NCBI GenBank assembly: GCA_035516255.1
Contig: DATJAL010000052.1
Coordinates: 248,001 to 312,000 of the forward strand
Direction: 5' to 3'
Source: Chitinivibrionales bacterium
GTDB taxonomy: Bacteria > Fibrobacterota > Chitinivibrionia > Chitinivibrionales > FEN-1185
Length of the DNA: 64,000 bases
The position numbers were made by a program, and so were the translations under genes. How positions within the stretch are numbered: the first letter of the stretch is position 1; each line of letters begins with the position of its first letter. Positions 9,201 through 17,761 of the stretch are shown here, piece after piece. A model generated the notes under the pieces. The model was not told where the DNA came from. It saw only the letters and a program-made list of their open reading frames with translations, and did not search any database.

Positions 9201-9992
9201 ATGCACGGGGCAGGGAAAGAAGAAAAAAAAGGAACGGGTGGGTTTACCATAGTGGAACTCGTTATAGCAATCGCGGCGGGTACCATTGTCATTCTCGGTA
9301 TCTACCGTTTGCTTTCCTCGAGTTTGTGGAGTTATAACCTGCAAGATCAAGAGACCGATATGTACCAGAATGCGACCTATACAATAAAGAAATTAACCGA
9401 AGTGCTTTCCCAGGCAGGATCGGATCTGCCTGATTCTTTATATCCCGTGATAAGCGTGAACAGCGCCAGCGATATCATTGTGAAGACAAATGATAAAGGT
9501 GCAAAACAGATGATGAGCGCAAACCTAACTGCATCGGCAAAAATTCCGGTTGACAATGGCGCCCCTTTTGTGGGATGTGATACCATTGTTGTTGATTCGG
9601 GATTGGGATTTCTTAAATTTCCGTTCGATAGCGTTCGGGCTGCTGCTTCACCAGACACGGTTTACCTTAAATCCCCGGCCGTGGCTACGTTAAAACAATG
9701 GGACAGGGTTTTTGGCTCGTATACCGAACACTATTATGCCAGCAATTTTAATTTCTGCTACCAAGCTGACTCTGTGGTTCTTGCCGAAAACATAGATTCG
9801 ATCGCCGTAACCTTTTACGACACGGGCCACGCAACGACCACCAACTGGGACCACATGAGCACAGGGGCATTGTATGTCCGCGCGCGCACCGCGACACCGG
9901 ACAAGCTGTACAAACATCCCGTATTTCATGACGGCTACAGGAGGCTCGCGCTCACAATGGAGTTCAGGCTGAGAAACAAATTCAGATTTTAG
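9201..9992 (+). CDS. Pseudopilin (GspJ/PilW-like minor pilin)
   Basis: 263 residues. Leader ending G-T-G-G, then F-T-I-V-E-L-V-I-A-I-A-A-G-T with Glu at +5. I chose ATG 9201 because GGAG lies at 9189-9192, eight bases upstream; the TTG at 9147 would overlap the previous gene and lengthen the leader unusually. The larger globular domain, with repeated V-D-S/D-T strands and a C-terminal M-E-F-R-L-R-N-K-F strand, fits the GspJ/PilW class that caps pseudopili with H- and I-type partners. It is 25 bases after its neighbour and 13 bases before the fibro-slime gene. Confidence 0.78.
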   Translation: MHGAGKEEKKGTGGFTIVELVIAIAAGTIVILGIYRLLSSSLWSYNLQDQETDMYQNATYTIKKLTEVLSQAGSDLPDSLYPVISVNSASDIIVKTNDKGAKQMMSANLTASAKIPVDNGAPFVGCDTIVVDSGLGFLKFPFDSVRAAASPDTVYLKSPAVATLKQWDRVFGSYTEHYYASNFNFCYQADSVVLAENIDSIAVTFYDTGHATTTNWDHMSTGALYVRARTATPDKLYKHPVFHDGYRRLALTMEFRLRNKFRF

Positions 9993-10005
9993 TGGGGAGG
10001 GATCT

Positions 10006-12216
10006 ATGGAAAAAATAACGAGGTTTCTGAAAAATTCCAACGGCGTGGTCATGGTGATTTCCCTGGTCATCATGCTTGCGGTCACCGCAATCGGCATAGC
10101 CATGGTGGCCAACGCGGCGATGAGCTCCACCATCGCGAAGAATTACCGCAACGAGATCCAATCATTTTACGCGGCGGACGGACAGATGACCATGCTCTCC
10201 CAGGCCGTGATCGATTCCACCGACACCAACTGGACGCGCGTGAGTCTTTGGAGAGGGAAAAAATGCGGAAATGCCTACACTTTCGTATCGGATTCCGCCT
10301 CGTCGGTGAACGGCACCAATGTCGCTTCGTTTGCGATCGACGGCAATCAGACCACACGATGGGAGAGCACGCAGGGAGTTGACCCCCAATGGATTTGGGT
10401 CAATCTCGGAAGCTCAAAAAAAATCTATTGTGTTGCGATTGACTGGGAAAATGCCAGTGCCGCCTCATATCATCTTGACGGGTCCAACGATAAATCGACT
10501 TGGACAACTCTAAAGTCTTTATCCGGGCTAACAGGCGCCCGAACCGATTCCATCACCGGATTAAGCGGCAACTACCAATATATTCGCATTTATGGTTTAA
10601 CCCGATCGACCACTTACGGATATTCAATTTATGAAATAAGCGTTTATCCCGACACCTTGGGGATGGCCTCAAACGACACCCTCTTTCCACGCTCCTTAAT
10701 CACGATGACGGCCAGCTCCACAAACGCAGGTTCTCCCGCCAATGTCAACGACGGTAACAGCTCCACATCCTGGACAAGCAACGCGTCTGACCCTCAATGG
10801 ATATACGCCAATTGCGGCAGCCCTATTTATATCAGCAAAGTCATTATTAATTGGGCACATAACTCATCGGGCAAGAGCTATACCATAGACGGCTCCACCG
10901 ACGGCAAATACTGGACAACGATAAAATCTTTTTCAAGCACCGATACCACGAATCAGCGCCTTGATACCATTTCCGGTCTCACAGGAAGTTATCAATATAT
11001 ACGCATGAGCGGCGCCACCCGCAACGGAAGCTCGGGCTATTGCATAAATGAAATGCCCATTTATGCTTATTCGGTCGCTCCAAGGTTAGATACTACAATT
11101 TACGGCAGATACAAGGTACAATGGTCGGTCCAAATGGTTGATACCGACATGTACACCATTTCCACGCTTTCCTGGGATTCGCTGCAGAAATGGGGACAGG
11201 TTTTTAAAACGCCGCTCAAGCAATCCATTGAAAAGTTGGGCAACCTGAAGTCCATGGCGCCTTCTCAGTTGGACACAGTAAAGGTAAGGTTCTACGATTT
11301 CCATTCCGGCAGAGTGTGCCCGGAATTTGAAAATGTTCATCGTTCCGGAGTTCATAAAAACATGGTGAGTCAATACTTGGATGGTCAACGTAAACCGCAG
11401 GTGGGCACCCAACCACGCACAAACCAATATATAAAATATTGGTTCAGGGACTGGAACGGAGCCGGCGGCGGCAAGGGCGATTCAACAATTCCAATCTACC
11501 TCAATGTGGTCTCGCCATGGAAGGACACGAGCCCATGCACGGTTCTCAGGTATGATACAAAACACTTTACTGCCGCCAGGGGAAATAGTCTCAGAAGGTG
11601 GGTATACGACGGAACTCCCAAATGGGGAGCGTGTCACGTGAACGAACTTGCATGGCCCGACTCTTTATTTAAAATTGATACAACGGTAAAGAACGGCGGC
11701 ATTCTAAATGATACGGCGTTTAAAAATGCGATCGTCGACACCTTTCTTGTTTTCAATCTTTCTGATCCAACTACCGGAACCTACAGTTACGGAAACGGCG
11801 CCTTCTTCCTTTTGGATAATAAAGGTTTTGGCAAGGAGTGGTCAACAGAAAATACGGGCGTAGGTGATTCCACGTACATTTCACAACACAATTATAGCTT
11901 CACCATGTCGATGGATACAACCTTTATCATGGTACCGGGACTCAAATTTTGCTTCACCGGGGATGATGACATCTGGCTGTATCTCAATAACAGGCTCGAA
12001 ATGGACCTGGGAGGGCCGCACCAGGCCGCATCGGACACGGTGCTGGTCGACACCGTGGCGGGACTAACGAATTATCAGAAATATAATTTTGATTTTTTCT
12101 ATTGTGAGCGCCACAGCGTGAATTCCGATATCTACATCACCACAAACATGCTGGTGTTCCACAGGAAAACGTTCAATGAGCGCTCATGGCACCGCGACTA
12201 TGGGTTCACCGATTAA
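10006..12216 (+). CDS. PilX-like protein with two F5/8 type C domains and a fibro-slime domain
   Basis: 736 residues. The N-terminus (basic, N-S-N-G, then V-V-M-V-I-S-L-V-I-M-L) resembles the PilX N-terminal domain. Like PilX/GspK it lacks Glu at +5. Residues ~85-215 and ~235-355 are two discoidin/F5/8 type C modules with W-x-S/W-T-S, P-Q-W-I and Y-Q-Y-I-R-I/M landmarks; such modules usually bind glycans. A strand set at ~365-385 (Y-G-R-Y-K-V-Q-W-S-V-Q-M) looks like the pilin body resuming, so the modules may be an insertion. Residues ~427-715 match the fibro-slime (PA14-like) domain: V-R-F-Y-D-F-H, then F-C-F-T-G-D-D-D-I-W-L-Y-L-N-N. A GGGAGGG sequence precedes the ATG. Likely a pilus-tip glycan adhesin. 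Confidence 0.8.
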   Translation: MEKITRFLKNSNGVVMVISLVIMLAVTAIGIAMVANAAMSSTIAKNYRNEIQSFYAADGQMTMLSQAVIDSTDTNWTRVSLWRGKKCGNAYTFVSDSASSVNGTNVASFAIDGNQTTRWESTQGVDPQWIWVNLGSSKKIYCVAIDWENASAASYHLDGSNDKSTWTTLKSLSGLTGARTDSITGLSGNYQYIRIYGLTRSTTYGYSIYEISVYPDTLGMASNDTLFPRSLITMTASSTNAGSPANVNDGNSSTSWTSNASDPQWIYANCGSPIYISKVIINWAHNSSGKSYTIDGSTDGKYWTTIKSFSSTDTTNQRLDTISGLTGSYQYIRMSGATRNGSSGYCINEMPIYAYSVAPRLDTTIYGRYKVQWSVQMVDTDMYTISTLSWDSLQKWGQVFKTPLKQSIEKLGNLKSMAPSQLDTVKVRFYDFHSGRVCPEFENVHRSGVHKNMVSQYLDGQRKPQVGTQPRTNQYIKYWFRDWNGAGGGKGDSTIPIYLNVVSPWKDTSPCTVLRYDTKHFTAARGNSLRRWVYDGTPKWGACHVNELAWPDSLFKIDTTVKNGGILNDTAFKNAIVDTFLVFNLSDPTTGTYSYGNGAFFLLDNKGFGKEWSTENTGVGDSTYISQHNYSFTMSMDTTFIMVPGLKFCFTGDDDIWLYLNNRLEMDLGGPHQAASDTVLVDTVAGLTNYQKYNFDFFYCERHSVNSDIYITTNMLVFHRKTFNERSWHRDYGFTD

Positions 12217-12242
12217 CATGCATGCCATGTCGTTTGCTGCAC

Positions 12243-12271
12243 GGGCGTTCAACCGGACGCCCTTGCTTTTT
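12243..12271 (+). terminator. Terminator after the pseudopilin operon
   Basis: GGGCGT (12243-12248) pairs with ACGCCC (12257-12262) around an 8-nt loop, followed by TTGCTTTTT. Short stem but well placed, 26 bases after the stop. Confidence 0.55.
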
Positions 12272-12282
12272 GAGAATTCTGG

Positions 12283-13986
12283 TTATCGTTGCTCAGGTAC
12301 TTCGGTTTTCTTTTCCACGGTTTGCGCGGAAGTCTCCATACCCATGTAACGGAGCATCTCCGTAAAATATCCCAGCGCCTCCTGCCGCACATACGGAGCA
12401 CCCTTCCATTGAACCCGGATGCTGTCGGCAACCGCATCTGCGGTTTTAGGGTCAGAAAGGTCAATCGCGGGCCTCTTCGAGCCGCTGTTCTTCACAAGCA
12501 AAAACGACGAGCCGTCAGTATATTCAAGATGCCAGTCGGGATTTTCGCAAAGCCACTTGATGAGGTTCCGGTATTGCGTGAAAATGGCCGACGGAAGGAT
12601 CGCATGCGTGATGTTGAACTTTTTTTCGAGAAAGGAAAAAAGTTCCGGCGTGGCGCACACCGAAAGGTACTCGGCGAAAAACCGCGGTTGCCGGATCACC
12701 AGCCTGCCGTCGATAAACACCTTCTGGCGCGGATAGAGCTCCCAGATAAGATAGCCGCCGTACCTGATGTCGTTGAACATTTCGCCTGGGACAGGATCTG
12801 CCTTGAGATAGGCCGCGATTTTTTCGGGAAACCTGAACGGCGACAGCACCCGCCCCGGCGGGCAGGCGGCCACCACGGCGTAATGATTGATAAAGGGGAC
12901 AACAACGAGGAGCAGGGAGGCGGCCGCCACGCCCGCCGAGGCAAGGTGCCGGGCTTTTTGCGGCAAAAAGGAAAAACGGTGCAGGCCGTCGGCGTCCATC
13001 ACTATGTATCCGACAATAGGGACAACGGCGATAAAATAGAGGAGGACATTCCGCACCGCGCTCACGGCAAGAAATAAAAACCCGAGAAACAGCACCGCGT
13101 GCGCGGGCCGGATTTTTTTCCAGTTCACGGCAAACAGAGCGATTGCGGCAACGGCGGTCACCATCACCGCTGTCCGGTAGCCTGCTTCGAAACCGGTAAG
13201 CGAAAAAAGCGGGACGTTTTCCGATATGGTAAGGGAATACAGGTTCTGCGCGACCGGCGCAATGCGGGAGAATAGTTTAAACGGCAGGAGCAGGCCCGAA
13301 ATGCCGTAGGGATTTACAAGACAGGAAAGCAAGCAGAGAACTAAAACGAGGGAATGGCTGTTCCACAGGACCGATCCCGGCTTGTCCGTGGACAAAGCGG
13401 CCGCCCGCGCCGAACCGACCACCTCCTCGGCCGCATACGCCCCGATAATGAAGAGGCCGATCGGGTACAACCCTTGCGAATTTGTCCAGATCATCTGCAG
13501 CGGCACGCAAAGCCACAACCACCGTTTATTCAATCCCCGGCGAACATTCTCGAAAAGAAAGATGTACGCGGCGATGCAGAGCATAGTGATGAGCACGGGC
13601 CTTTCGCACACGAGGTACCGCGCATCGTAGAACAGCAGCGCCGAGAGAAGGCTGCAAGCCCAGGCATAAACGCCACTCCGGTATGCGAGGCATAAGAGCG
13701 TCACGGTTCCGGCAACAGCGGCGAGCTTGAAAACGATCAGTGCCTTGAGGCCGCCCAGTAAAAACAGGCCGTACACGAGAAGCTGGAACAGCCAGTGAAG
13801 GTCTATCCATCGGGGAGACGCAAGTGTAAAGGCAAACGGGTCGGTGTAGAGAAGATGCCGCTGCGCGATAATTTCCCTTCCCGCGGCCAAGTGCCAGAAG
13901 ATGTCGGTGTCGGTGATGGGGAAGTAGCAGAAAAACGCGGCAAGGCCGGCGGCCAGGAGAACGGGGAAGTATTTAATAATCTTCAT
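12283..13986 (-). CDS. Polytopic membrane protein, GT-C-like (function unknown)
   Basis: 567 residues with about ten hydrophobic segments up to ~residue 375, then a soluble C-terminal domain. The N-terminal block D-T-D-I-F-W-H-L-A-A-G-R-E, followed by D-P-F-A-F-T and W-I-D-L-H-W-L-F-Q, is the signature of a common family of uncharacterised membrane proteins. These resemble GT-C glycosyltransferases, where an Asp pair early in the first periplasmic loop is typical. The C-terminal landmarks N-D-I-R-Y-G-G-Y-L-I-W and V-F-I-D-G-R also belong to this family. A lipid-linked sugar transfer role is possible but not shown. It is a single gene converging on the pseudopilin operon, with a weak ribosome binding site. 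Confidence 0.6.
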   Translation of the reverse strand: MKIIKYFPVLLAAGLAAFFCYFPITDTDIFWHLAAGREIIAQRHLLYTDPFAFTLASPRWIDLHWLFQLLVYGLFLLGGLKALIVFKLAAVAGTVTLLCLAYRSGVYAWACSLLSALLFYDARYLVCERPVLITMLCIAAYIFLFENVRRGLNKRWLWLCVPLQMIWTNSQGLYPIGLFIIGAYAAEEVVGSARAAALSTDKPGSVLWNSHSLVLVLCLLSCLVNPYGISGLLLPFKLFSRIAPVAQNLYSLTISENVPLFSLTGFEAGYRTAVMVTAVAAIALFAVNWKKIRPAHAVLFLGFLFLAVSAVRNVLLYFIAVVPIVGYIVMDADGLHRFSFLPQKARHLASAGVAAASLLLVVVPFINHYAVVAACPPGRVLSPFRFPEKIAAYLKADPVPGEMFNDIRYGGYLIWELYPRQKVFIDGRLVIRQPRFFAEYLSVCATPELFSFLEKKFNITHAILPSAIFTQYRNLIKWLCENPDWHLEYTDGSSFLLVKNSGSKRPAIDLSDPKTADAVADSIRVQWKGAPYVRQEALGYFTEMLRYMGMETSAQTVEKKTEVPEQR

Positions 13987-14021
13987 AATTCAATTCTTGC
14001 CATATATTTCCGCAAATGCAG

Positions 14022-14047
14022 GTCATTGCGAGCGAAGCGAAGCAATC
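14022..14047. repeat. REP-like intergenic palindrome
   Basis: GTCATTGCGAGCGAAGCGAA with the following GCAATC forms an interrupted palindrome (ATTGCGAG ... GCAAT). Close relatives of this sequence are common extragenic repeats in many environmental bacterial genomes (general knowledge). It lies in the 182-base gap between two minus-strand genes, which also holds a 9-bp inverted repeat (14055-14063 with 14089-14097). Confidence 0.55.
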
Positions 14048-14168
14048 CTCTCAAAATGCTTTTTCTGATGGCATTTTATCTTATAAGCAAAAGCATTGAA
14101 CGGCACTGTAATAAGATTATTTCGCCGCAATCCCCCGAATTGACATTGACCATCCGCATCCGGTATTA

Positions 14169-15179
14169 TCAAGGGATTTTATTTTCGTTTTGTAATTCTT
14201 TTTTAGCTGTGGCCCGGCTTAACCCGGATAGCAGCACCGTATCCTCCGGGAAATACTCCAGCCCTTTTTTAAAGACCTCAACGGCCTTATCGTACTGTTT
14301 GGCCGCCATCGCGACGCCGCCGTAATTCGCGGCGAGGTTTGCAAAATCGGGATGCGCGGCAAACAGCGTTTCAAACACCGCCAGCGACGAATCCGGCTTC
14401 CCCGCGGCCGCGTATGCGAGCGCGAGGTTCCCCGTTGCCTCGCCAAAGCCGCTGATCCTTGCCGCGGCCTCCCTGAAATACAAGATTGCCACGCCGTGCC
14501 GCCCGCGGTTCATGCATAGCGTGCCGGCGTTGTAGCAGAGCATGCCGATGGTTTTGCTTTTTACAAGGCTCGAAAGATCGTACCAGGGTTTGCCTGCGAC
14601 AGGATACCGTTCCCGGTAATAGCCGTCCGGATGGCTGAAACCGGACTTGTTGGGCTCGATGTTGAACCGCTTTATTCCATCGTCATATCTGCAGAAAAAA
14701 TGGCCCGGCAGCATCACGCCGTACATCGGGCATCCGATCCTTTCGGCAAGCATGAGCATGACAAGGGAAACGCCCAGGCACGCGCCCTTTTTGTTTTTAA
14801 ATACGAGGTGGGGAAGAAGAGTTCCGGGGATGGTATCGGCGGGATCAAATCCGATTTTCCATGAGTCATAGACAAGTGCGATAATCGAATCTGCAGCGGC
14901 GGGTGATTTTTTTTTATCACCGAGCGATTGCGCCAGGACGGTCGCTGCGTTGTCGAGGACGCGGTAAAAGCGGCGAAGGGAAACGGTATCGTCATCGCCA
15001 TAAACCGCCATAAGGTTTTTGGAAATAATAATGACTGAGCTTTCAAGCGGGATTGAATCCGAAAACGCGGGAAAGACCGTTGCCGGTCCGGATGAATAAT
15101 GCCTGCTGCAAACACCGGTCAGCAAAAAGAAAGGGATGATGATGCCGAAACAAATACGGAAGGAATATTTTTTATTCAT
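14169..15179 (-). CDS. Transglutaminase-like (SirB1-type) lipoprotein with TPR repeats
   Basis: 336 residues from ATG 15179; a TTG at 15203 is the alternative. Neither has a clear ribosome binding site, but 15179 gives a normal signal peptide (hydrophobic core, then L-L-T-G-V-C, a slightly atypical lipobox). Residues ~60-200 match the SirB1/Transglut_core2 fold: a Cys in K-G-A-C-L-G-V-S, a His in L-P-G-H-F-F-C-R and an F-N-I-E-P strand. These are the positions of the Cys-His-acid triad. The C-terminal ~120 residues form three TPR units (Y-F-R-E-A-A-A, L-A-L-A-Y-A-A-A-G-K, A-V-E-V-F-K-K-G-L). Related proteins occur as envelope proteins of unknown substrate. Confidence 0.7.
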   Translation of the reverse strand: MNKKYSFRICFGIIIPFFLLTGVCSRHYSSGPATVFPAFSDSIPLESSVIIISKNLMAVYGDDDTVSLRRFYRVLDNAATVLAQSLGDKKKSPAAADSIIALVYDSWKIGFDPADTIPGTLLPHLVFKNKKGACLGVSLVMLMLAERIGCPMYGVMLPGHFFCRYDDGIKRFNIEPNKSGFSHPDGYYRERYPVAGKPWYDLSSLVKSKTIGMLCYNAGTLCMNRGRHGVAILYFREAAARISGFGEATGNLALAYAAAGKPDSSLAVFETLFAAHPDFANLAANYGGVAMAAKQYDKAVEVFKKGLEYFPEDTVLLSGLSRATAKKELQNENKIP

Positions 15180-15221
15180 CACGTTCAAATATAAATAAGG
15201 CAATGGGATTCATACCGGATA

Positions 15222-15256
15222 AAAAAAGCCTGACGTGCGGACAGCCAGGCTTGAAA
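15222..15256 (-). terminator. Terminator downstream of the DUF4350-like gene
   Basis: AAGCCTG (15226-15232) pairs with CAGGCTT (15246-15252). On the minus strand the stem is followed by a run of seven T, so it should end transcription of the gene stopping at 15279. Confidence 0.75.
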
Positions 15257-15278
15257 AAGCTAAAAATTATTTTAAAAA

Positions 15279-16187
15279 TCAATTAATTAAAATGCTTTTG
15301 CTTACGCCCGCCGGACCGACGATAATGCAGGCATTGACATGGGCGAATGACGCCTTTTGACCAGCGTTTAAAATCAACCTACCGTTGGGGAGGAACGTCC
15401 TTGCAACCGTCGATGACCGCTGCAGATCAACATTCGTTTGCGGGACCATCCTTAAAGAAGCTACTCCGGTGGTCAATCCCAGCAGCCATTTCATGACATT
15501 GGTGCCGCACAGCTTGTTGTCTTTCGAATTGATATACTCATTGTAAAGCCATGGGTCGCCCATGGCGAACACCTTTCCATTCCCCTGGAGTGCCGTTGAG
15601 ATGAGAACGCTCCCTCCGAGGGTGAACAGGGCCTGGGCCGGCGCGACGAGCGTTTGCGTGCACATGTCGACGATATGGAGCGTGTCGCATCCCGCAAAAA
15701 GAGGATTGGCCGGAAGTGGGCCGAGGTCTGCGCCTCCGCCATAGGTGTCGCTATTGAAGGTGATGCCGAACTTTGCCGCAAGGATGTTCACGTGCGTGAG
15801 ATCGCAGTTGCCCTTATTGTTGGTAAGCAGCAAGAGGCTCCCGCCCCGCTGCACCCATTTGTCAATGGCGTCGGCCTCCGCCGGGGTAACGAATTCAGGA
15901 TCCGGCGATTCCGAGGAGTCGTCGGGGTCGACGATGATAAATACTTTTAGGGGAGCGAGCACGGCTGAATCCGGTGATGTTTGAATGCTTGCCGTGTCTG
16001 CGCCAAGCCCCAGGATGAGCTGTGCACACTGCGAGAAGCCACCCACGCTGGTCAGCTGCCACGTATAGTGAGGCGTTGGTTCATTGTTATGGAAGCAGTC
16101 GAGACCCACTACTGGTTTTTGGGCGAAAGATTGAGATACGGTGAGCACGCATACAATCAGGACGGCGGTCAGACTGCGATATTTCAT
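15279..16187 (-). CDS. Secreted DUF4350-like / GATase-fold protein
   Basis: 302 residues with a signal peptide ending S-F-A-Q. The body has the alternating strand-helix pattern of class I amidotransferase-like folds: K-V-F-I-I-V-D-P-D-D, I-D-K-W-V-Q-R-G-G-S-L-L-L-L and K-V-F-A-M-G-D-P-W-L-Y-N-E-Y. This is as in DUF4350 domains, which often accompany GH88/GH105 glycuronyl hydrolases. No catalytic Cys is evident in the usual nucleophile elbow, so it is more likely a binding or structural unit. The last ~50 residues (R-L-I-L-N-A-G ... S-K-S-I-L-I-N) may be a degenerate sorting domain. GGGAG precedes the start. A CTTAC-N5-GTAAG palindrome lies ~90 bases upstream. Confidence 0.6.
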   Translation of the reverse strand: MKYRSLTAVLIVCVLTVSQSFAQKPVVGLDCFHNNEPTPHYTWQLTSVGGFSQCAQLILGLGADTASIQTSPDSAVLAPLKVFIIVDPDDSSESPDPEFVTPAEADAIDKWVQRGGSLLLLTNNKGNCDLTHVNILAAKFGITFNSDTYGGGADLGPLPANPLFAGCDTLHIVDMCTQTLVAPAQALFTLGGSVLISTALQGNGKVFAMGDPWLYNEYINSKDNKLCGTNVMKWLLGLTTGVASLRMVPQTNVDLQRSSTVARTFLPNGRLILNAGQKASFAHVNACIIVGPAGVSKSILIN

Positions 16188-16273
16188 AATTTACTCCCGG
16201 TTTGTATATATAATTCTATCATTAATATATTATTAAATCCTTATATTTTACTTAACTATTTCTGTGGAATTTC

Positions 16274-16288
16274 CTTACTGAAGGTAAG
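16274..16288. promoter_or_regulatory. Palindrome CTTAC-TGAAG-GTAAG (site 1)
   Basis: Perfect 5-bp arms (16274-16278, 16284-16288) with a 5-base spacer, followed by an A-rich run. It sits in the divergent region between 16187 (minus) and 16427 (plus). The same palindrome with the same flank recurs at 21328, 28588 and 61301. Confidence 0.6.
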
Positions 16289-16385
16289 AAAAAAAAGGGG
16301 TGAAATGGACAAAAATTGCTTATTATATTTATTAACCGTCCAAAAATAAATGTAGTTTTTATGGAAAATCAGGAATATTAGAAGG

Positions 16386-16391
16386 TATAAT
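16386..16391 (+). promoter_or_regulatory. Putative -10 box for the gene at 16427
   Basis: Perfect TATAAT 36 bases before the start codon. No good -35 is seen at 17-base spacing, which would fit an activator-dependent promoter, with the palindrome at 16274 lying upstream. Confidence 0.45.
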
Positions 16392-16426
16392 AGCATAAAA
16401 CCTTATTTATTATAAAAGGAGGCATC

Positions 16427-17632
16427 ATGTTTTTTACCAAAAGGATCTGTGCCGCAGGTATCATTGCGCTTGTTCTCGCTGCTGCTGCTTTTCCTGCCGA
16501 CACTGTTGTTGTTGAGATCACGGGGTATGTATCCGACTGGGCGGGACAGCCCGTGAAGGGAGCATCGGTCCATCTGAAAAACGCTAATTTGACTGTTGCT
16601 ACCGATACCATGGTCGGCGATCCCGGACCCGGTTACTTTAGATTTGACGCTCTTGTTCCCATGGCGGTACAGGCACCGATCCAAAAGGCCGCTTCCGTCT
16701 CACGGCCGTTCCTGGCGTCGGACGGCCTCCATTTCAGCGTGAGCCAGAATACGCAGCAGGTGAAAATCGATCTTTTCACCCTGTCCGGCAGAAAGGCATT
16801 TGAACTTGTCAATTCGAGCATGAAACAAGGGAATTACCGGGTGCCGATCCGCGCCGCGATGCAAACATCGCAGACCTATGTCGTTCGCGCCCGTATTGGA
16901 GACCAGACTTCATTCTTCAAGGTGCCCATGCTCGGTAGCCGTGTCGGTTCGGCGGCGGTGCAGGCTTTTACCGGCAAAACTCCCGCGAACAGCCTCGCCA
17001 AAAAAGCGGCTGTGATCGACAGCCTCATTGTTTCGATGCCGAGCATCGGAACCAACAGCTGGCCTATTGAATCGTACAGTGGTTCGCATTACCTGATACT
17101 CAGAACCCCGGCGCAGATGCAGAACAAGGTCCTGAGCTTCACCTGCACCACAAACCAGGGAACCACCGACAATGATCCGGCGGTCACGCTCTGCACCACG
17201 ATATTTGCCAAGGACATGAGCGGAAACCTGGATTACCGGAATACCATGTTTGTCAACTGGTGGCTTTCACAAGAAGGATATTCCTATCCGCAATATATCG
17301 TGAATCCTGATTGGAGGGGGCCCGACTCTAACGCATGGGCCACCTTCAAGAGCAGTAATACGGCGTACGTGGACGCAATAACGAAGGCGACGCCGATTAT
17401 CGGAAAGTGTTCATTTGAATTTAATCCCGGCAATCTGACGCTCACTGCGGGGATCCCTTACCGGTTCTGCTTTGAGATGAATGTTGACAATCAATACAAC
17501 ATCATGTATTCAGACAGCATCACGCTGGGCACCCAGACCGTGGTGCGGACGCCGGCCATTCAATATGTTCCATCAGCAGACCCTGCCGCGTCCGTTGTCC
17601 CGCTCGCCGATATGGTCATTTCTTACCAATAG
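16427..17632 (+). CDS. Secreted protein with regulatory-like domain and an internal sorting-domain-like module
   Basis: 401 residues; AAAGGAGG is perfectly placed before the ATG. The signal peptide ends A-A-F-P-A. Residues ~27-75 resemble a carboxypeptidase-regulatory-like beta-sandwich (I-T-G-Y-V-S-D-W-A-G-Q-P-V-K-G-A). Residues ~109-168 (V-K-I-D-L-F-T-L-S-G-R-K ... T-Y-V-V-R-A-R) look exactly like a T9SS type A sorting domain, yet they are followed by ~230 further residues instead of ending the protein. That C-terminal part is Trp/Tyr-rich and probably a beta-sandwich (F-V-N-W-W-L-S-Q); I do not recognise it. A hairpin terminator follows the stop. Confidence 0.65.
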   Translation: MFFTKRICAAGIIALVLAAAAFPADTVVVEITGYVSDWAGQPVKGASVHLKNANLTVATDTMVGDPGPGYFRFDALVPMAVQAPIQKAASVSRPFLASDGLHFSVSQNTQQVKIDLFTLSGRKAFELVNSSMKQGNYRVPIRAAMQTSQTYVVRARIGDQTSFFKVPMLGSRVGSAAVQAFTGKTPANSLAKKAAVIDSLIVSMPSIGTNSWPIESYSGSHYLILRTPAQMQNKVLSFTCTTNQGTTDNDPAVTLCTTIFAKDMSGNLDYRNTMFVNWWLSQEGYSYPQYIVNPDWRGPDSNAWATFKSSNTAYVDAITKATPIIGKCSFEFNPGNLTLTAGIPYRFCFEMNVDNQYNIMYSDSITLGTQTVVRTPAIQYVPSADPAASVVPLADMVISYQ

Positions 17633-17673
17633 GACGATCTGTCCGAGCGACCGTGATTTGAAGTATTTTTTTG

Positions 17674-17707
17674 GAAGAATCCCCGCCCGGCAAGGAGGGG
17701 ATTCTTC
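17674..17707 (+). terminator. Hairpin terminator
   Basis: Perfect 11-bp stem, GAAGAATCCCC (17674-17684) with GGGGATTCTTC (17697-17707), 12-nt loop, then TCTTTG. Located 41 bases after the stop at 17632. The U-tract is short. Confidence 0.6.
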
Positions 17708-17761
17708 TCTTTGTGGAGGGCATCGTCTATAATGCGGTAATGCCATCGGCGGGGTACGCTC

